This document shows, piece by piece, positions 16,163 through 25,727 of a stretch of DNA of 58,385 nt. Origin of the DNA: Euryarchaeota archaeon UBA130. Its GTDB lineage: Archaea > Thermoplasmatota > Poseidoniia > Poseidoniales > Thalassarchaeaceae. Where the stretch lies: positions 1 through 58,385 of the forward strand of contig DAVY01000011.1 in NCBI GenBank assembly GCA_002505775.1, read 5' to 3'. Numbering within the stretch: the first letter of the stretch is position 1; the number at the start of each line of letters is the position of its first letter. The position numbers and the translations under genes were made by a program. The notes below the pieces were generated by a model. It was not told the DNA's origin, did no database searches, and saw only the letters and a program-made list of their open reading frames with translations.

Positions 16163-19100
16163 GTGAAAACGATGAACGATAGAGATTATGCGAAGTCAGA
16201 CGGGAATCCTGTGAAGGAACTCGTGCCAGTTTCAGCCATTTTGGCTGCTTTAGTGGCACTTTTCCTAGGGGCCGAGGCTTTGGCAAACGGAAACATGGAG
16301 AATGACGGGTACTTGCGAATCCTGACCCTCCCACTAACGGCCGCATTTGCGGCTTGTGTAGGTAGGGTCCTTGCTGTTTCTGATCTCGGAATGCCGGCTC
16401 GCTTCAAGATTTCAGTTTCTACATTGCTCATTGCACTTGTTTCCGCAATCCCGGAACTTTTCCCAGGAATTATCGAGATTGAAACGTTAGTTCCCTTTAC
16501 TTTTGCCACAGTTGGTATAGTGACAATGATTCTGGTGAATTCAAACAGAAGAGAAGAGTCCAACCTCCTACTGACTGCTGTCATAGGGTTCTACTTGGCA
16601 GTTTCCTTAGCCGCATCTACAGGCTTCGGGTCAGGCTCATGGTCTGGATCAGAGGCAGAACTGATCGATGCATCGAGATCCGCAGCAGCCTCTGTGCTAT
16701 TCGCTTTCTGGGCTTCTTCCATATCAATGGGGCTTATCCTAGCCATTTCCATGAGAGGTAGCTTAGACAAGCCAGGCGAAGGAAGGTTGTTCTCCAGCCT
16801 CCCCTCTTTCGATTTTTCCAAGGAAGCATCCCGACTACTTCTTGCTACACTCGCAGTCATCTTTTTTGTTCAGATGTTACCACTTCTATGGCTCCTGTCA
16901 ATTTCCGGAGACACCATCATAGTCGACGGGGAAGTGGTCTCAAATGCCCTAACGAAGTACTCAGAGCACGAGTATCTTGGCTCGATTTGGGCCATGGCGA
17001 CCACTGCAGTGATTTTCATGTGGGCGTTCTTTAGATCTGAGAAGTGGCAGGTTCTTGCAGCACTAACTGCGGTCAACTGGATTCTATACTCCGCTGCAAG
17101 GCTAGTGGAAATTGGAAACCCTCTTGGCATAGAAGTCCTTCCTGAAGGGTCAGGAAGCAGTACATCTGCAGCCGCATGGTTCTTCCTCATATTCTGGTCT
17201 AATGTCGCCGCATATATCCTATCGATTCGAGGGTACTTTGGTGACACTGCTCCCCTCAGAGAGCCAAGCGCTCTGAGGTCTTGGTGGAACTCAAATTACT
17301 ACGGAATCATGGTTTCCATGGCATTGTTCGTATCCCTCGCCATTAGGACAGGATGGAACGTCCTCCCAGCGATGAACGCTTCCGGGACTCAGCTATGGGA
17401 CATGACTGGAGGTTCCGACCCTTGGTACATGAAGAGGGTAATAGACTACGTTGTTGCCGAGAGAAGCCACTTCATCTTTGACTCAGATAGGTCTTACCCA
17501 ATGGGCGTAATTAATCCTCGTCCTCCTCTATTCTCATGGTCAATTGCATTGGGAGGAATCGGCCTCAATTGGCTGACTGACTCATCTGGAGATCAGATGG
17601 TCTGGTGGAGCGTCTCAGCAATGCCCGCAATATATGGGGCTCTAATTTTACTCCCATTGGCAGGGATTGCAAGAAGAGTACACAGCAACCTTGCCGGTGT
17701 GATCACCGCTTGGCTAATCACACTCATGCCCGGCCACATCGGCCACTCTACCTTCGCTCTGGCTGATCACGACTCTTTCGCACTGCTCTTCATTTCAATG
17801 GCCTTTTATTTCTGGGTCAGAGCAGTTGAAGGTATAAAGGACGAGAGGATTTTCCCAGAAACTAGTCGCAATCCGCTTTACCTGTTTGCAGGTATCAGAG
17901 AAATGTGGCACAGGAATTCACTGGTAATGTCTTGCGCCACACTTTCAGGAATATCGTTCGCTACAGCCGCCCTGGGATGGAAGGGTTTCGTTTACGGGCC
18001 GGGAATACTTTTCCTTGCATTCTCAGTCCAAGCAATCCTCAACCTGTTTAGGGGGAGGGACAGCCTACCAATTACTTCCGCAGCCCTTCAGATGCTATTT
18101 ACGGCATTCTTAGTCCCCCTCCCGTTTTACATATGGCCCGGTCTCGACTTGCTTTTCGACCCAAGTGGCTTCCAACCAATGTTCTACATTATCGGATTCA
18201 CTATGGCCCTAGGATGGGTAACATGCTCCTTTAGGGACAAACCATGGCTGTTAGTGGTGGGGAGTGGCACTGCACTATTTGGTGCAATTCTCATGACCCT
18301 TTATATCCTTCAAGAACTGGAATGGTACAACGGATGGGATGTCCTGTTCACCGGTGGATTCTACTTCTCGAAGAACAAGATCTTCGGAACTATCGGTGAG
18401 GCACAGGCACCAAGCAGAGGGGTATTGTTCGCCTCTTATGGGCCGATAGTCGCAATTATCGCTATTTCTTGCGCTGTAGTTCTGTTGTGGAGAGGCGCGA
18501 GAAGGGGTAGACAGAGCCACCTCTTCCTCGGCTCTTGGACAATCGTTGCTGCATACATGGCCTGGAGTGCTGGTAGATTCATCTTCAACGCAACACCCGC
18601 GATGGCAGTAGTAGGAGGAATCGGAATAGCCATGCTTTGGGGCGCAGCTAATCCATCAGATTTCCTGAAAGAGTACCGGAGGGCTGGCGTCGGCAACCCC
18701 TCCGCCAGGAGGAGATCCACATTCACTGCTTCCAGAAGGCACCCCGGAATACCGGCGCTAATGATGGTATTCCTGCTTGTTGCTAGCCAGCATGCCACTT
18801 ACGGAATCGACTCAGCCATCCCAAGAGGGGAGGAAGCTGCTACGGATGTCGATAAGACAATCTACGAAATCGCACCAGATTTCCTAAGATGGTCTATCGG
18901 AGACTTCTCGATACTCGACGACGAAGAATATGATCCAGAATCAGGACTTCGATACATGGGGACATTCGGCCCCGGTTTCAATGGTGCCGATTGGAACGAT
19001 GCATACCGTTGGCTCTCTGAGCAGGATTCTGAACAAGGATTCAGTCAGAGGCCAGCCTTTGTCTCATGGTGGGACTACGGATTCCAGGCATTGGCACAAG

Positions 19101-22100
19101 GACAGCATCCAACAGTTGCCGATAACTTCCAATCAGGAATTCCCCATAGCGGAGGAATGCTTCTCTCACAAGGACAAGAAGACACACTGGCTTTGTTCAT
19201 AGCCACATTGGCTCAGGGGGACATTAGGTCAAACTCAGGAGAAATGACCCAAGATTTTGAAGACGTCATCAGATCTGCATTCTCAGATTCGCAATTGGAT
19301 GAGTTCAAGACCATCATGACCTTGGGTTCCGGGGACTCAGACCTCGTTCTGGCCAGGTCAATGGCCGTCGTTGCAAATGACGGAGCCGTAGACCTCCTCA
19401 GGGGGCACCTTTTGGACGAGAACGGAATTCCTTCACTTAAGGAGTCATGGATGGTATACTTCGACAATGAGCCATATGGTGAGCCATCGAATGAGTCCGA
19501 AGCCAAGGCCACCTTTGATGAAATGAGGGGAAGAGTCAGCGAATACCAAGAAAAGACCACTCACTACATGATAGGCAATTACAGATACACTACCGATCTG
19601 ATTGATGATTTCGAGGACATTTCTACCGGCCTCCACAGGCAGAATTCTAAGTTAGGAATGGCCAGAGCCTTCCTGACTCAGGCTCTGGACATGGATGAGA
19701 TGGTTGAACTATATCACAAAATAACTAGTGAAGTATATTACGATGTTCAAGATTATGAAGCAGGATTAGGAGTGACCACTGAGAGGAATAATGACATCAG
19801 GTATTTTGCAGTAGACAACAGGCTTTATCCGCTCGGGGGGTCGTTTTATGCAGACTACAACTACCACAGGGGTCAGACAACAGGAATCTTCCATGCCCCT
19901 ACTGGACTCTCCGGATTGGATTTGGATGATTACATATCCACGCTTTATCAAACACAGAGGGGAGTTGATGGTCCTATTATCCTTAGAACCGCCGAAGAGT
20001 ACGAGCAAGAGTATCTCAATGACATTGTCAGACAGCAGTCTGGTGCGGCCTCGGATGCGAGTGAAATGATTCAGATGGTCGATATTGATTACAACCATCA
20101 GGATGCTTTCTTTGATACCATGGTAGCAAGGACATATGTTGGGTATGGGTCCTCATCACTCGGACTCCCGGGAGATGCGGCTCAGCCCGCCCCTCACTTC
20201 TACATGTACGGCACCCCCGGCTCATACCTAGAGCCAGGGATACCCCTTCCAGGGGCTATGATGAACCACATGGTTCTGGCGAATTGGTACGACCTGCCAT
20301 GTGAGTTGGATGAGGAAGGGGAGAAGATTGACGATGATTGCGTCGACCCTTCAATAGGTTCGGCAAATACTCAGGTCAAGATACTGAAGTACTACAGTGG
20401 AGCCACTCTTACGGGAACTGTAGAACTTGATGGAATCGGGCCCGTTCCGAACGCCAGACTGTTGATCGAGAGGGATGCTTTTAGTGGCGAGGAAGACCCA
20501 GATGAAAATGGACATGTAATTGACAGGGATACAAGAACATATTGGATACCCATAGGAACGACTGACGCAGATGAGGATGGAACATTCGAATTCAGAGCGC
20601 CAGCCGGAAAAATTAGAGTAACGGCATTCTTCGGGGAGCCAAATTTGGAATCAGCACGCTCCACTATGATGTCAGGCACATACAGTATGACTGAGATTCT
20701 AACAGAATCCAACACAGTATCTCGGGCAATCAATCCTGTTTCGGGGATTCTGGGCAACGTTTCAGGATCCACATGGCTTACCGAGCAGATTGTGAATATT
20801 TCAGCATTCGACGGTCATTCAAACGGAGAGGAGGTGGTTGAGGTCTCTCTGACCGTGGAACCAGCACAAGCAACAGGGCAGCTCGTTTGGTCCTCAACCG
20901 AAGACTTTGACGGTAACGCAGTCGAAGGCGCCTCTGTGGAGCTAATCCCTGAATGGGACCAAATCTCCCTGCCGGCATATGGAGTAGCAACTTCAGATGG
21001 AACTGTATCTGGCGAGGCCCTCTCCTTCAATGGAATTGGGGAGGTCCTGTTTACTGGCGAGGGCTCAGTAAGGACCACCTCGATCTCCACTGTTACCGAC
21101 TTCACTGGGAATTACACCCAGGAAATTAAGCATAACCACACACTCGTGGGAGAAGGAATGTTCGATGGCCGTGGCACTCTCTCTGGGTCACTAATCAGTG
21201 AATCTAGTGATGAGGTATCGATTTCAGGTTGTGGGGATAACGATACCATGCCTGAAAATGAATCGTATTGTCACATGGAATCCGGAGACATCCTCATAGA
21301 CGGGATTGTTAACGCCAGTGGAAGATTTACTTCAAACGGATCTACCGAGTTCACTCAAATGCTCAGCCACTCATCCATGGTTGGATCTGGACTCTTCGAG
21401 GTTGACACTAGCGAAGGTTTGGAGAGTTATGGAACCATCAACGGAACAGGGATTTTCTCTGGAACTGGTGATTTCAGTGGACCCATGGTACAGGCTGGAA
21501 CTTTCCACCTTAGGGACATGATCCCAGGCGATTATGCCATTACTGCCATTCTGGGAGATGGGTCAAGAGTCGATGTGGGCGAAGTCTTCACTGTTAGCGC
21601 CACACAAAGCGCCCAGTCTCAGAAAGTCGACATCCCTGGGAATGTAATATCAGGGTTATTGATTTCAGAGTCGGGGCTTGTGATCGATGGATACGCGGCT
21701 CTACTTAGTGAAGGAGCAGATTTCTCAGATGCCATAGAAGATTGCTCGATTTCCATGTTTGCCCCTTGTAGGATGTATCCCGATGATTCGGGAAGCTATG
21801 GACATGGGCCAATTCACCAAAATAATTACACGGTGGTTGTCGATATTGACGAAGATGGGTTCAATGAGATCTCTGAGGAGTTCCAGTTTGACTCGGAAAT
21901 CTACGCCAACGTAATTGTTCCTTCCCCTGTTCCGCAGACCTTCGATATCGAGTTTGAGATGTTTGATCAGGGGGCTTCTGTACCAGATTTGGTAATCACG
22001 CTAAGCTCAAGTGATGACAGCTCAGAACCTGTTGATGCGAGGTTTTCAAATGACACCGGATTATACCATGCTGAGCTGTCTCCCGGCTCGTGGATTATTG

Positions 22101-25100
22101 ATCACGCTTTGTCAGATTCAAAGCAGGTCTGGGACGAGTTCGAAATATCCTCTGACACGTCCAAGCAATTTGATTTCGTCACTAGCGTCGAGATATCTGG
22201 AATCGTTTACTACGAGGAAAACACCTCAGCGATTTTCAATCCAGATGACGGAAAAATAATCGGAGCAGATACAATAATCAAATTCGATTGGGAAGGTTTC
22301 TCAACCTCCTCAATGACCAACGAATCAGGCCGGTTTACAGTTACGTTGCCTGAAGGGGCAGTTGTGGACGCTACACTGGAAGGTTCAGTGGCAGGCCTTG
22401 TTAATGGTACCAAATTCACAGTCTCCTCTGACATGGAAGAACTTGTCATGGTGGCAACTCCAGGCACTAATGTATTCGGATTAGTAAGTATCACTAGAGC
22501 TAACAACTTCTACACGGACGATCTGCAGGGCTGGGAACAGCTAACTGTCTCAGCACAAAATGACGATTACGACGTCACATGGAGGAAATCTGTGGACAGT
22601 GAAGGAAAGTTCCAGATGATTCTGCCCGACGGTGAATGGACATTTGACATATTAGATTCCGAAATTGAAGTTTCACCGGTTACCAAGTTCATAGACTCCT
22701 CAAACTTCTCAGTGGAACTGATTTTATCGCCTCCTAATGGTACTCTGTCTTTGGAAATGTTCATGGATAATTCAGGCGATTTGAATTTCTCCAATGGGAC
22801 TCCTGTATCATATGACTTCCAAATAATCCCGACGTCTCAAGCCGGGGAGGGCATGAACATCACTTTCGATGGGACTCAATGGACAAGTGAAGGAGTAGCC
22901 GAAGTATCCTTAGAGCCGGGGTCATACATAGTCTCCGTACCCATATCGGATGCTTCGAAGGGCGATTTGTTCGGAACAATGCTTTCGACCGAAGTTCTAC
23001 CATTCGACATCCCATTGCAAGGAGGCTCCGTCGAAAGGATTGCAGCATTCTTGCCAGAGTGGAGAACAAGCATTTCATTGACGAATCAGCTCGGTGGTAT
23101 CCTGGCCAATCAAGAGTTCAAACTGACGAATACTGAGACAGGATGGACACAGATTCAAAACACCGACTCAGATGGAAAATGGATCGATCACCTTCCTCTC
23201 GGAGATTGGATAATTAGCATAGATTCTGTGACCAATAGTGAAGGGGTTACCGAGACACTCAGGGCGACACTTTCTCCATCATACGACCAATCATCCACGA
23301 ACCTCTCGTTCTCAACTTTGGAGTCTGCATTCGCGGTCATCAACCTGACTGAGGGATCCGGTGAGGTCTTGGAGGGTATGTCCATAATGGCCCACTCCGA
23401 GGAAGGCCTGGGCACCGTTGAACTCGAACCCACTGACTCGGACGGATCCACAATTGCCTCCATTTTCCCTGGAGACTGGACTCTTTCACTAGATTCTGAA
23501 GATTCAGGTGTAAAGCAAGTTCTTTCAGATACCTTCGTAGGATTGGTTTCGGGAGACAATGGCGAACTCAACTTTACGTCAGAAAGACTGGCAAAGGTCG
23601 GCGGAAGCGTCTTCTGGGATCTGAATGACGACTCCGAATACAACATCGGAGAGGGATTGTTTAATGCCTCGATTTCTATTACGGATGGCTCATGTATGGA
23701 CTCCTCGATGCCAGATTCATCAGATTACGAAATCCAATACTCAGACATCTCTGGCTCTTGGTCAGTATATCTGGGAGCAAACATGGACTACTGTGTGGAT
23801 GTTTCTGCAGAAGGGTTCGATGACATGAACATGAGCATAGAACTACTAGACGATCCTATTGATTCCGATTCTAGTATGACCGCTCAACTAGTAGATGTTG
23901 GAGGGCAGATATCCTACATCGATGAAACACAATTCTCACTTATTTCAAACTCCTTACTAGTAGAGTTAATACCAACTGATGAATATGTTAGGGATGCAGT
24001 GCAACCCGTCAAAACCATTGTAGATGGTTCGTGGCATGGTAACTGGTCTGCATCAGTCGAGCCCGGTAACTGGATAGTTAGGGTATCCTCTGAGGAACAT
24101 GGCTTGGTCTCAATGTCACTAATCGATGCAGAGGTAATTGACGGAGGCTTCACTGACTCGGACCTAGTTACTGGAGGTTGGGCATTGATTGACACTCAGT
24201 GGTTCGATTACGAAGGAATATCGCGAACACTCTCAGATGTGGATGACCCCAAATTGATCATGAATTTGGGTATGGGAATTTCATGGGTTCCTGAATTGGA
24301 TGATCAAGGCTCAACCCGACTGCTTCTCCCAGGTGGTGTGATTGACGTCTCAAGCGAGTTTACATCATTACAGAGAGGCCTTAACATGACTTATTCAGGA
24401 GGCCAGGCAGTGGGTGTTGAAGCCGGACAAGAAACACCGATAATCACAGTCTCCCACTCCAGAATACCATTCCGTGAGATATCACTAACTGTCCTTCAAG
24501 GCACAGGAGGAGATCCCACACATTCCGCAGGAGAGGATGATATGCTGGCTCTGATGGATAATGACACAATGTCATTTAGTCCGGTAGAGTTCGTAATCTC
24601 AGCAGATTACCTCGGCCACGAGCCCTTGGATACATTCTCCGCACAGGCCACTGTTCCTGGAACAGATGGTTCAGATTGGCTTGTCGAGTTCCACAATGGG
24701 TCAGGGGAGTGGAATTCGTCTATGTCCTTTGATATGGGATTGGACGGGGAAATGAGTTTGGAGGACCTCAATGTCAGAGTGACACCACCAAACCAGACTG
24801 TAGCACATTCTCTAAGCGGTGGACACAATGTGAAAATCAGCTTTTTCACATCCGATGGGTATTTCGAAGAAACATCAGTCAAAGTCAGAATACCTCAGAT
24901 TCACGGCTTCTCGGTTACCTCACTGGAACCTGTTTATGGAGTGTCTCCGGGTGAGGAAATCCAAATTCCTATGGAGATAAGAAATGATGGCAATGGGGAC
25001 GATAGATTCGAGTTCGTTTTCGATGACTCCGAGTTGCCCGACGGATGGGAAAGGACAGGTTCTACTTCACACACTGTCCCTCCGTTTACGGCTACAACTC

Positions 25101-25690
25101 ACTCAGTGACAATTTCTGCTCCAGAGGATGCCTCCGGTGAATACACAATTTATGTTTCAGTGATGGACAAGGAAGGAAACACATACCCGGACGTGGAAAT
25201 ACTGGTAAGAGTATCAAACCCAATAGTGTCTATAGTTACTCAGCAGCTTCTTGCAGGCGGCGAAAATGCTGTGTCAGAGAGGGTCAACTCCTGGGTCGTT
25301 ACGGTCAAGAACGAGGGGCTTGTTGATGCAATAGGCGTTCAGCTTAATGCAACTCTGTGTTCCGATCTTTCTTGTAACAATGAGGTTCTTTCAGATATAG
25401 AAATCGGCGATGTACCAGCAAATTCTGTGGTCAACTTTGATATTTCCATGGATTTAGACGGCATTGATCCTGGTAACTATTACCTTAATCTAGAGCTAAA
25501 TGAGTCGTCGGTCGAAGGTACAGTGATGCCTTTCCAGCCAAATCAGGGAGGTAGTGTGAATCTTGTTGTTTCATCGCCCGCAGTAGAATCCGACTCTAGC
25601 TGGATAGGGTATTTGTTGGGTGGTTTAATCATCTTCGCCATCGTAATGCTCACAAGGCCCCGTTCAAGACGTCCTAATGCACCGTTCTGA
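16163..25690 (+). CDS. aglB: Giant oligosaccharyltransferase AglB/STT3 with extra N-terminal membrane module and about 1750-aa surface ectodomain
   Basis: AglB moves lipid-linked glycan to Asn of N-glycosylation sequons on the outer face of the membrane. This copy is 3175 aa; AglB is normally about 600-1000. GTG 16163 and ATG 16172 (with GGTGA six bases before it) are both possible starts; numbering is from 16163. Residues 1-365 form an added module of about ten TMs. The STT3 core follows with the first DxD-type acidic motif GSDPWYM (D419) and the catalytic WWDYG (W969-G973), then the soluble domain (YFAVDNRLYPL). From about residue 1410 (ATLTGTVELDG) come at least ten CnaB/carboxypeptidase-regulatory-like beta-sandwiches, a Gly-rich repeat zone (about 1630-1780), one SdrB-like unit with an Asp cluster (GGSVFWDLNDDSEYNIGEG), NEW3/CARDB-like domains (about 2915-3110), and a final TM with a short Arg-rich tail. 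The long frame has no break, so a true fusion is likely. Confidence 0.92.
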   Translation: MKTMNDRDYAKSDGNPVKELVPVSAILAALVALFLGAEALANGNMENDGYLRILTLPLTAAFAACVGRVLAVSDLGMPARFKISVSTLLIALVSAIPELFPGIIEIETLVPFTFATVGIVTMILVNSNRREESNLLLTAVIGFYLAVSLAASTGFGSGSWSGSEAELIDASRSAAASVLFAFWASSISMGLILAISMRGSLDKPGEGRLFSSLPSFDFSKEASRLLLATLAVIFFVQMLPLLWLLSISGDTIIVDGEVVSNALTKYSEHEYLGSIWAMATTAVIFMWAFFRSEKWQVLAALTAVNWILYSAARLVEIGNPLGIEVLPEGSGSSTSAAAWFFLIFWSNVAAYILSIRGYFGDTAPLREPSALRSWWNSNYYGIMVSMALFVSLAIRTGWNVLPAMNASGTQLWDMTGGSDPWYMKRVIDYVVAERSHFIFDSDRSYPMGVINPRPPLFSWSIALGGIGLNWLTDSSGDQMVWWSVSAMPAIYGALILLPLAGIARRVHSNLAGVITAWLITLMPGHIGHSTFALADHDSFALLFISMAFYFWVRAVEGIKDERIFPETSRNPLYLFAGIREMWHRNSLVMSCATLSGISFATAALGWKGFVYGPGILFLAFSVQAILNLFRGRDSLPITSAALQMLFTAFLVPLPFYIWPGLDLLFDPSGFQPMFYIIGFTMALGWVTCSFRDKPWLLVVGSGTALFGAILMTLYILQELEWYNGWDVLFTGGFYFSKNKIFGTIGEAQAPSRGVLFASYGPIVAIIAISCAVVLLWRGARRGRQSHLFLGSWTIVAAYMAWSAGRFIFNATPAMAVVGGIGIAMLWGAANPSDFLKEYRRAGVGNPSARRRSTFTASRRHPGIPALMMVFLLVASQHATYGIDSAIPRGEEAATDVDKTIYEIAPDFLRWSIGDFSILDDEEYDPESGLRYMGTFGPGFNGADWNDAYRWLSEQDSEQGFSQRPAFVSWWDYGFQALAQGQHPTVADNFQSGIPHSGGMLLSQGQEDTLALFIATLAQGDIRSNSGEMTQDFEDVIRSAFSDSQLDEFKTIMTLGSGDSDLVLARSMAVVANDGAVDLLRGHLLDENGIPSLKESWMVYFDNEPYGEPSNESEAKATFDEMRGRVSEYQEKTTHYMIGNYRYTTDLIDDFEDISTGLHRQNSKLGMARAFLTQALDMDEMVELYHKITSEVYYDVQDYEAGLGVTTERNNDIRYFAVDNRLYPLGGSFYADYNYHRGQTTGIFHAPTGLSGLDLDDYISTLYQTQRGVDGPIILRTAEEYEQEYLNDIVRQQSGAASDASEMIQMVDIDYNHQDAFFDTMVARTYVGYGSSSLGLPGDAAQPAPHFYMYGTPGSYLEPGIPLPGAMMNHMVLANWYDLPCELDEEGEKIDDDCVDPSIGSANTQVKILKYYSGATLTGTVELDGIGPVPNARLLIERDAFSGEEDPDENGHVIDRDTRTYWIPIGTTDADEDGTFEFRAPAGKIRVTAFFGEPNLESARSTMMSGTYSMTEILTESNTVSRAINPVSGILGNVSGSTWLTEQIVNISAFDGHSNGEEVVEVSLTVEPAQATGQLVWSSTEDFDGNAVEGASVELIPEWDQISLPAYGVATSDGTVSGEALSFNGIGEVLFTGEGSVRTTSISTVTDFTGNYTQEIKHNHTLVGEGMFDGRGTLSGSLISESSDEVSISGCGDNDTMPENESYCHMESGDILIDGIVNASGRFTSNGSTEFTQMLSHSSMVGSGLFEVDTSEGLESYGTINGTGIFSGTGDFSGPMVQAGTFHLRDMIPGDYAITAILGDGSRVDVGEVFTVSATQSAQSQKVDIPGNVISGLLISESGLVIDGYAALLSEGADFSDAIEDCSISMFAPCRMYPDDSGSYGHGPIHQNNYTVVVDIDEDGFNEISEEFQFDSEIYANVIVPSPVPQTFDIEFEMFDQGASVPDLVITLSSSDDSSEPVDARFSNDTGLYHAELSPGSWIIDHALSDSKQVWDEFEISSDTSKQFDFVTSVEISGIVYYEENTSAIFNPDDGKIIGADTIIKFDWEGFSTSSMTNESGRFTVTLPEGAVVDATLEGSVAGLVNGTKFTVSSDMEELVMVATPGTNVFGLVSITRANNFYTDDLQGWEQLTVSAQNDDYDVTWRKSVDSEGKFQMILPDGEWTFDILDSEIEVSPVTKFIDSSNFSVELILSPPNGTLSLEMFMDNSGDLNFSNGTPVSYDFQIIPTSQAGEGMNITFDGTQWTSEGVAEVSLEPGSYIVSVPISDASKGDLFGTMLSTEVLPFDIPLQGGSVERIAAFLPEWRTSISLTNQLGGILANQEFKLTNTETGWTQIQNTDSDGKWIDHLPLGDWIISIDSVTNSEGVTETLRATLSPSYDQSSTNLSFSTLESAFAVINLTEGSGEVLEGMSIMAHSEEGLGTVELEPTDSDGSTIASIFPGDWTLSLDSEDSGVKQVLSDTFVGLVSGDNGELNFTSERLAKVGGSVFWDLNDDSEYNIGEGLFNASISITDGSCMDSSMPDSSDYEIQYSDISGSWSVYLGANMDYCVDVSAEGFDDMNMSIELLDDPIDSDSSMTAQLVDVGGQISYIDETQFSLISNSLLVELIPTDEYVRDAVQPVKTIVDGSWHGNWSASVEPGNWIVRVSSEEHGLVSMSLIDAEVIDGGFTDSDLVTGGWALIDTQWFDYEGISRTLSDVDDPKLIMNLGMGISWVPELDDQGSTRLLLPGGVIDVSSEFTSLQRGLNMTYSGGQAVGVEAGQETPIITVSHSRIPFREISLTVLQGTGGDPTHSAGEDDMLALMDNDTMSFSPVEFVISADYLGHEPLDTFSAQATVPGTDGSDWLVEFHNGSGEWNSSMSFDMGLDGEMSLEDLNVRVTPPNQTVAHSLSGGHNVKISFFTSDGYFEETSVKVRIPQIHGFSVTSLEPVYGVSPGEEIQIPMEIRNDGNGDDRFEFVFDDSELPDGWERTGSTSHTVPPFTATTHSVTISAPEDASGEYTIYVSVMDKEGNTYPDVEILVRVSNPIVSIVTQQLLAGGENAVSERVNSWVVTVKNEGLVDAIGVQLNATLCSDLSCNNEVLSDIEIGDVPANSVVNFDISMDLDGIDPGNYYLNLELNESSVEGTVMPFQPNQGGSVNLVVSSPAVESDSSWIGYLLGGLIIFAIVMLTRPRSRRPNAPF

Positions 25691-25727
25691 TACACCGTTA
25701 TTTATGCACAATGCATCAGGAGGGAGT

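Noticed and set aside
16163..25690. Idea that the giant aglB frame is an assembly fusion of STT3 and a surface protein
   Set aside because: No stop, frame change or composition break is seen near residue 1410, and the junction (VKILKYYSGATLTG) looks like the normal AglB-to-beta-domain transition; read data would still be needed to be certain.
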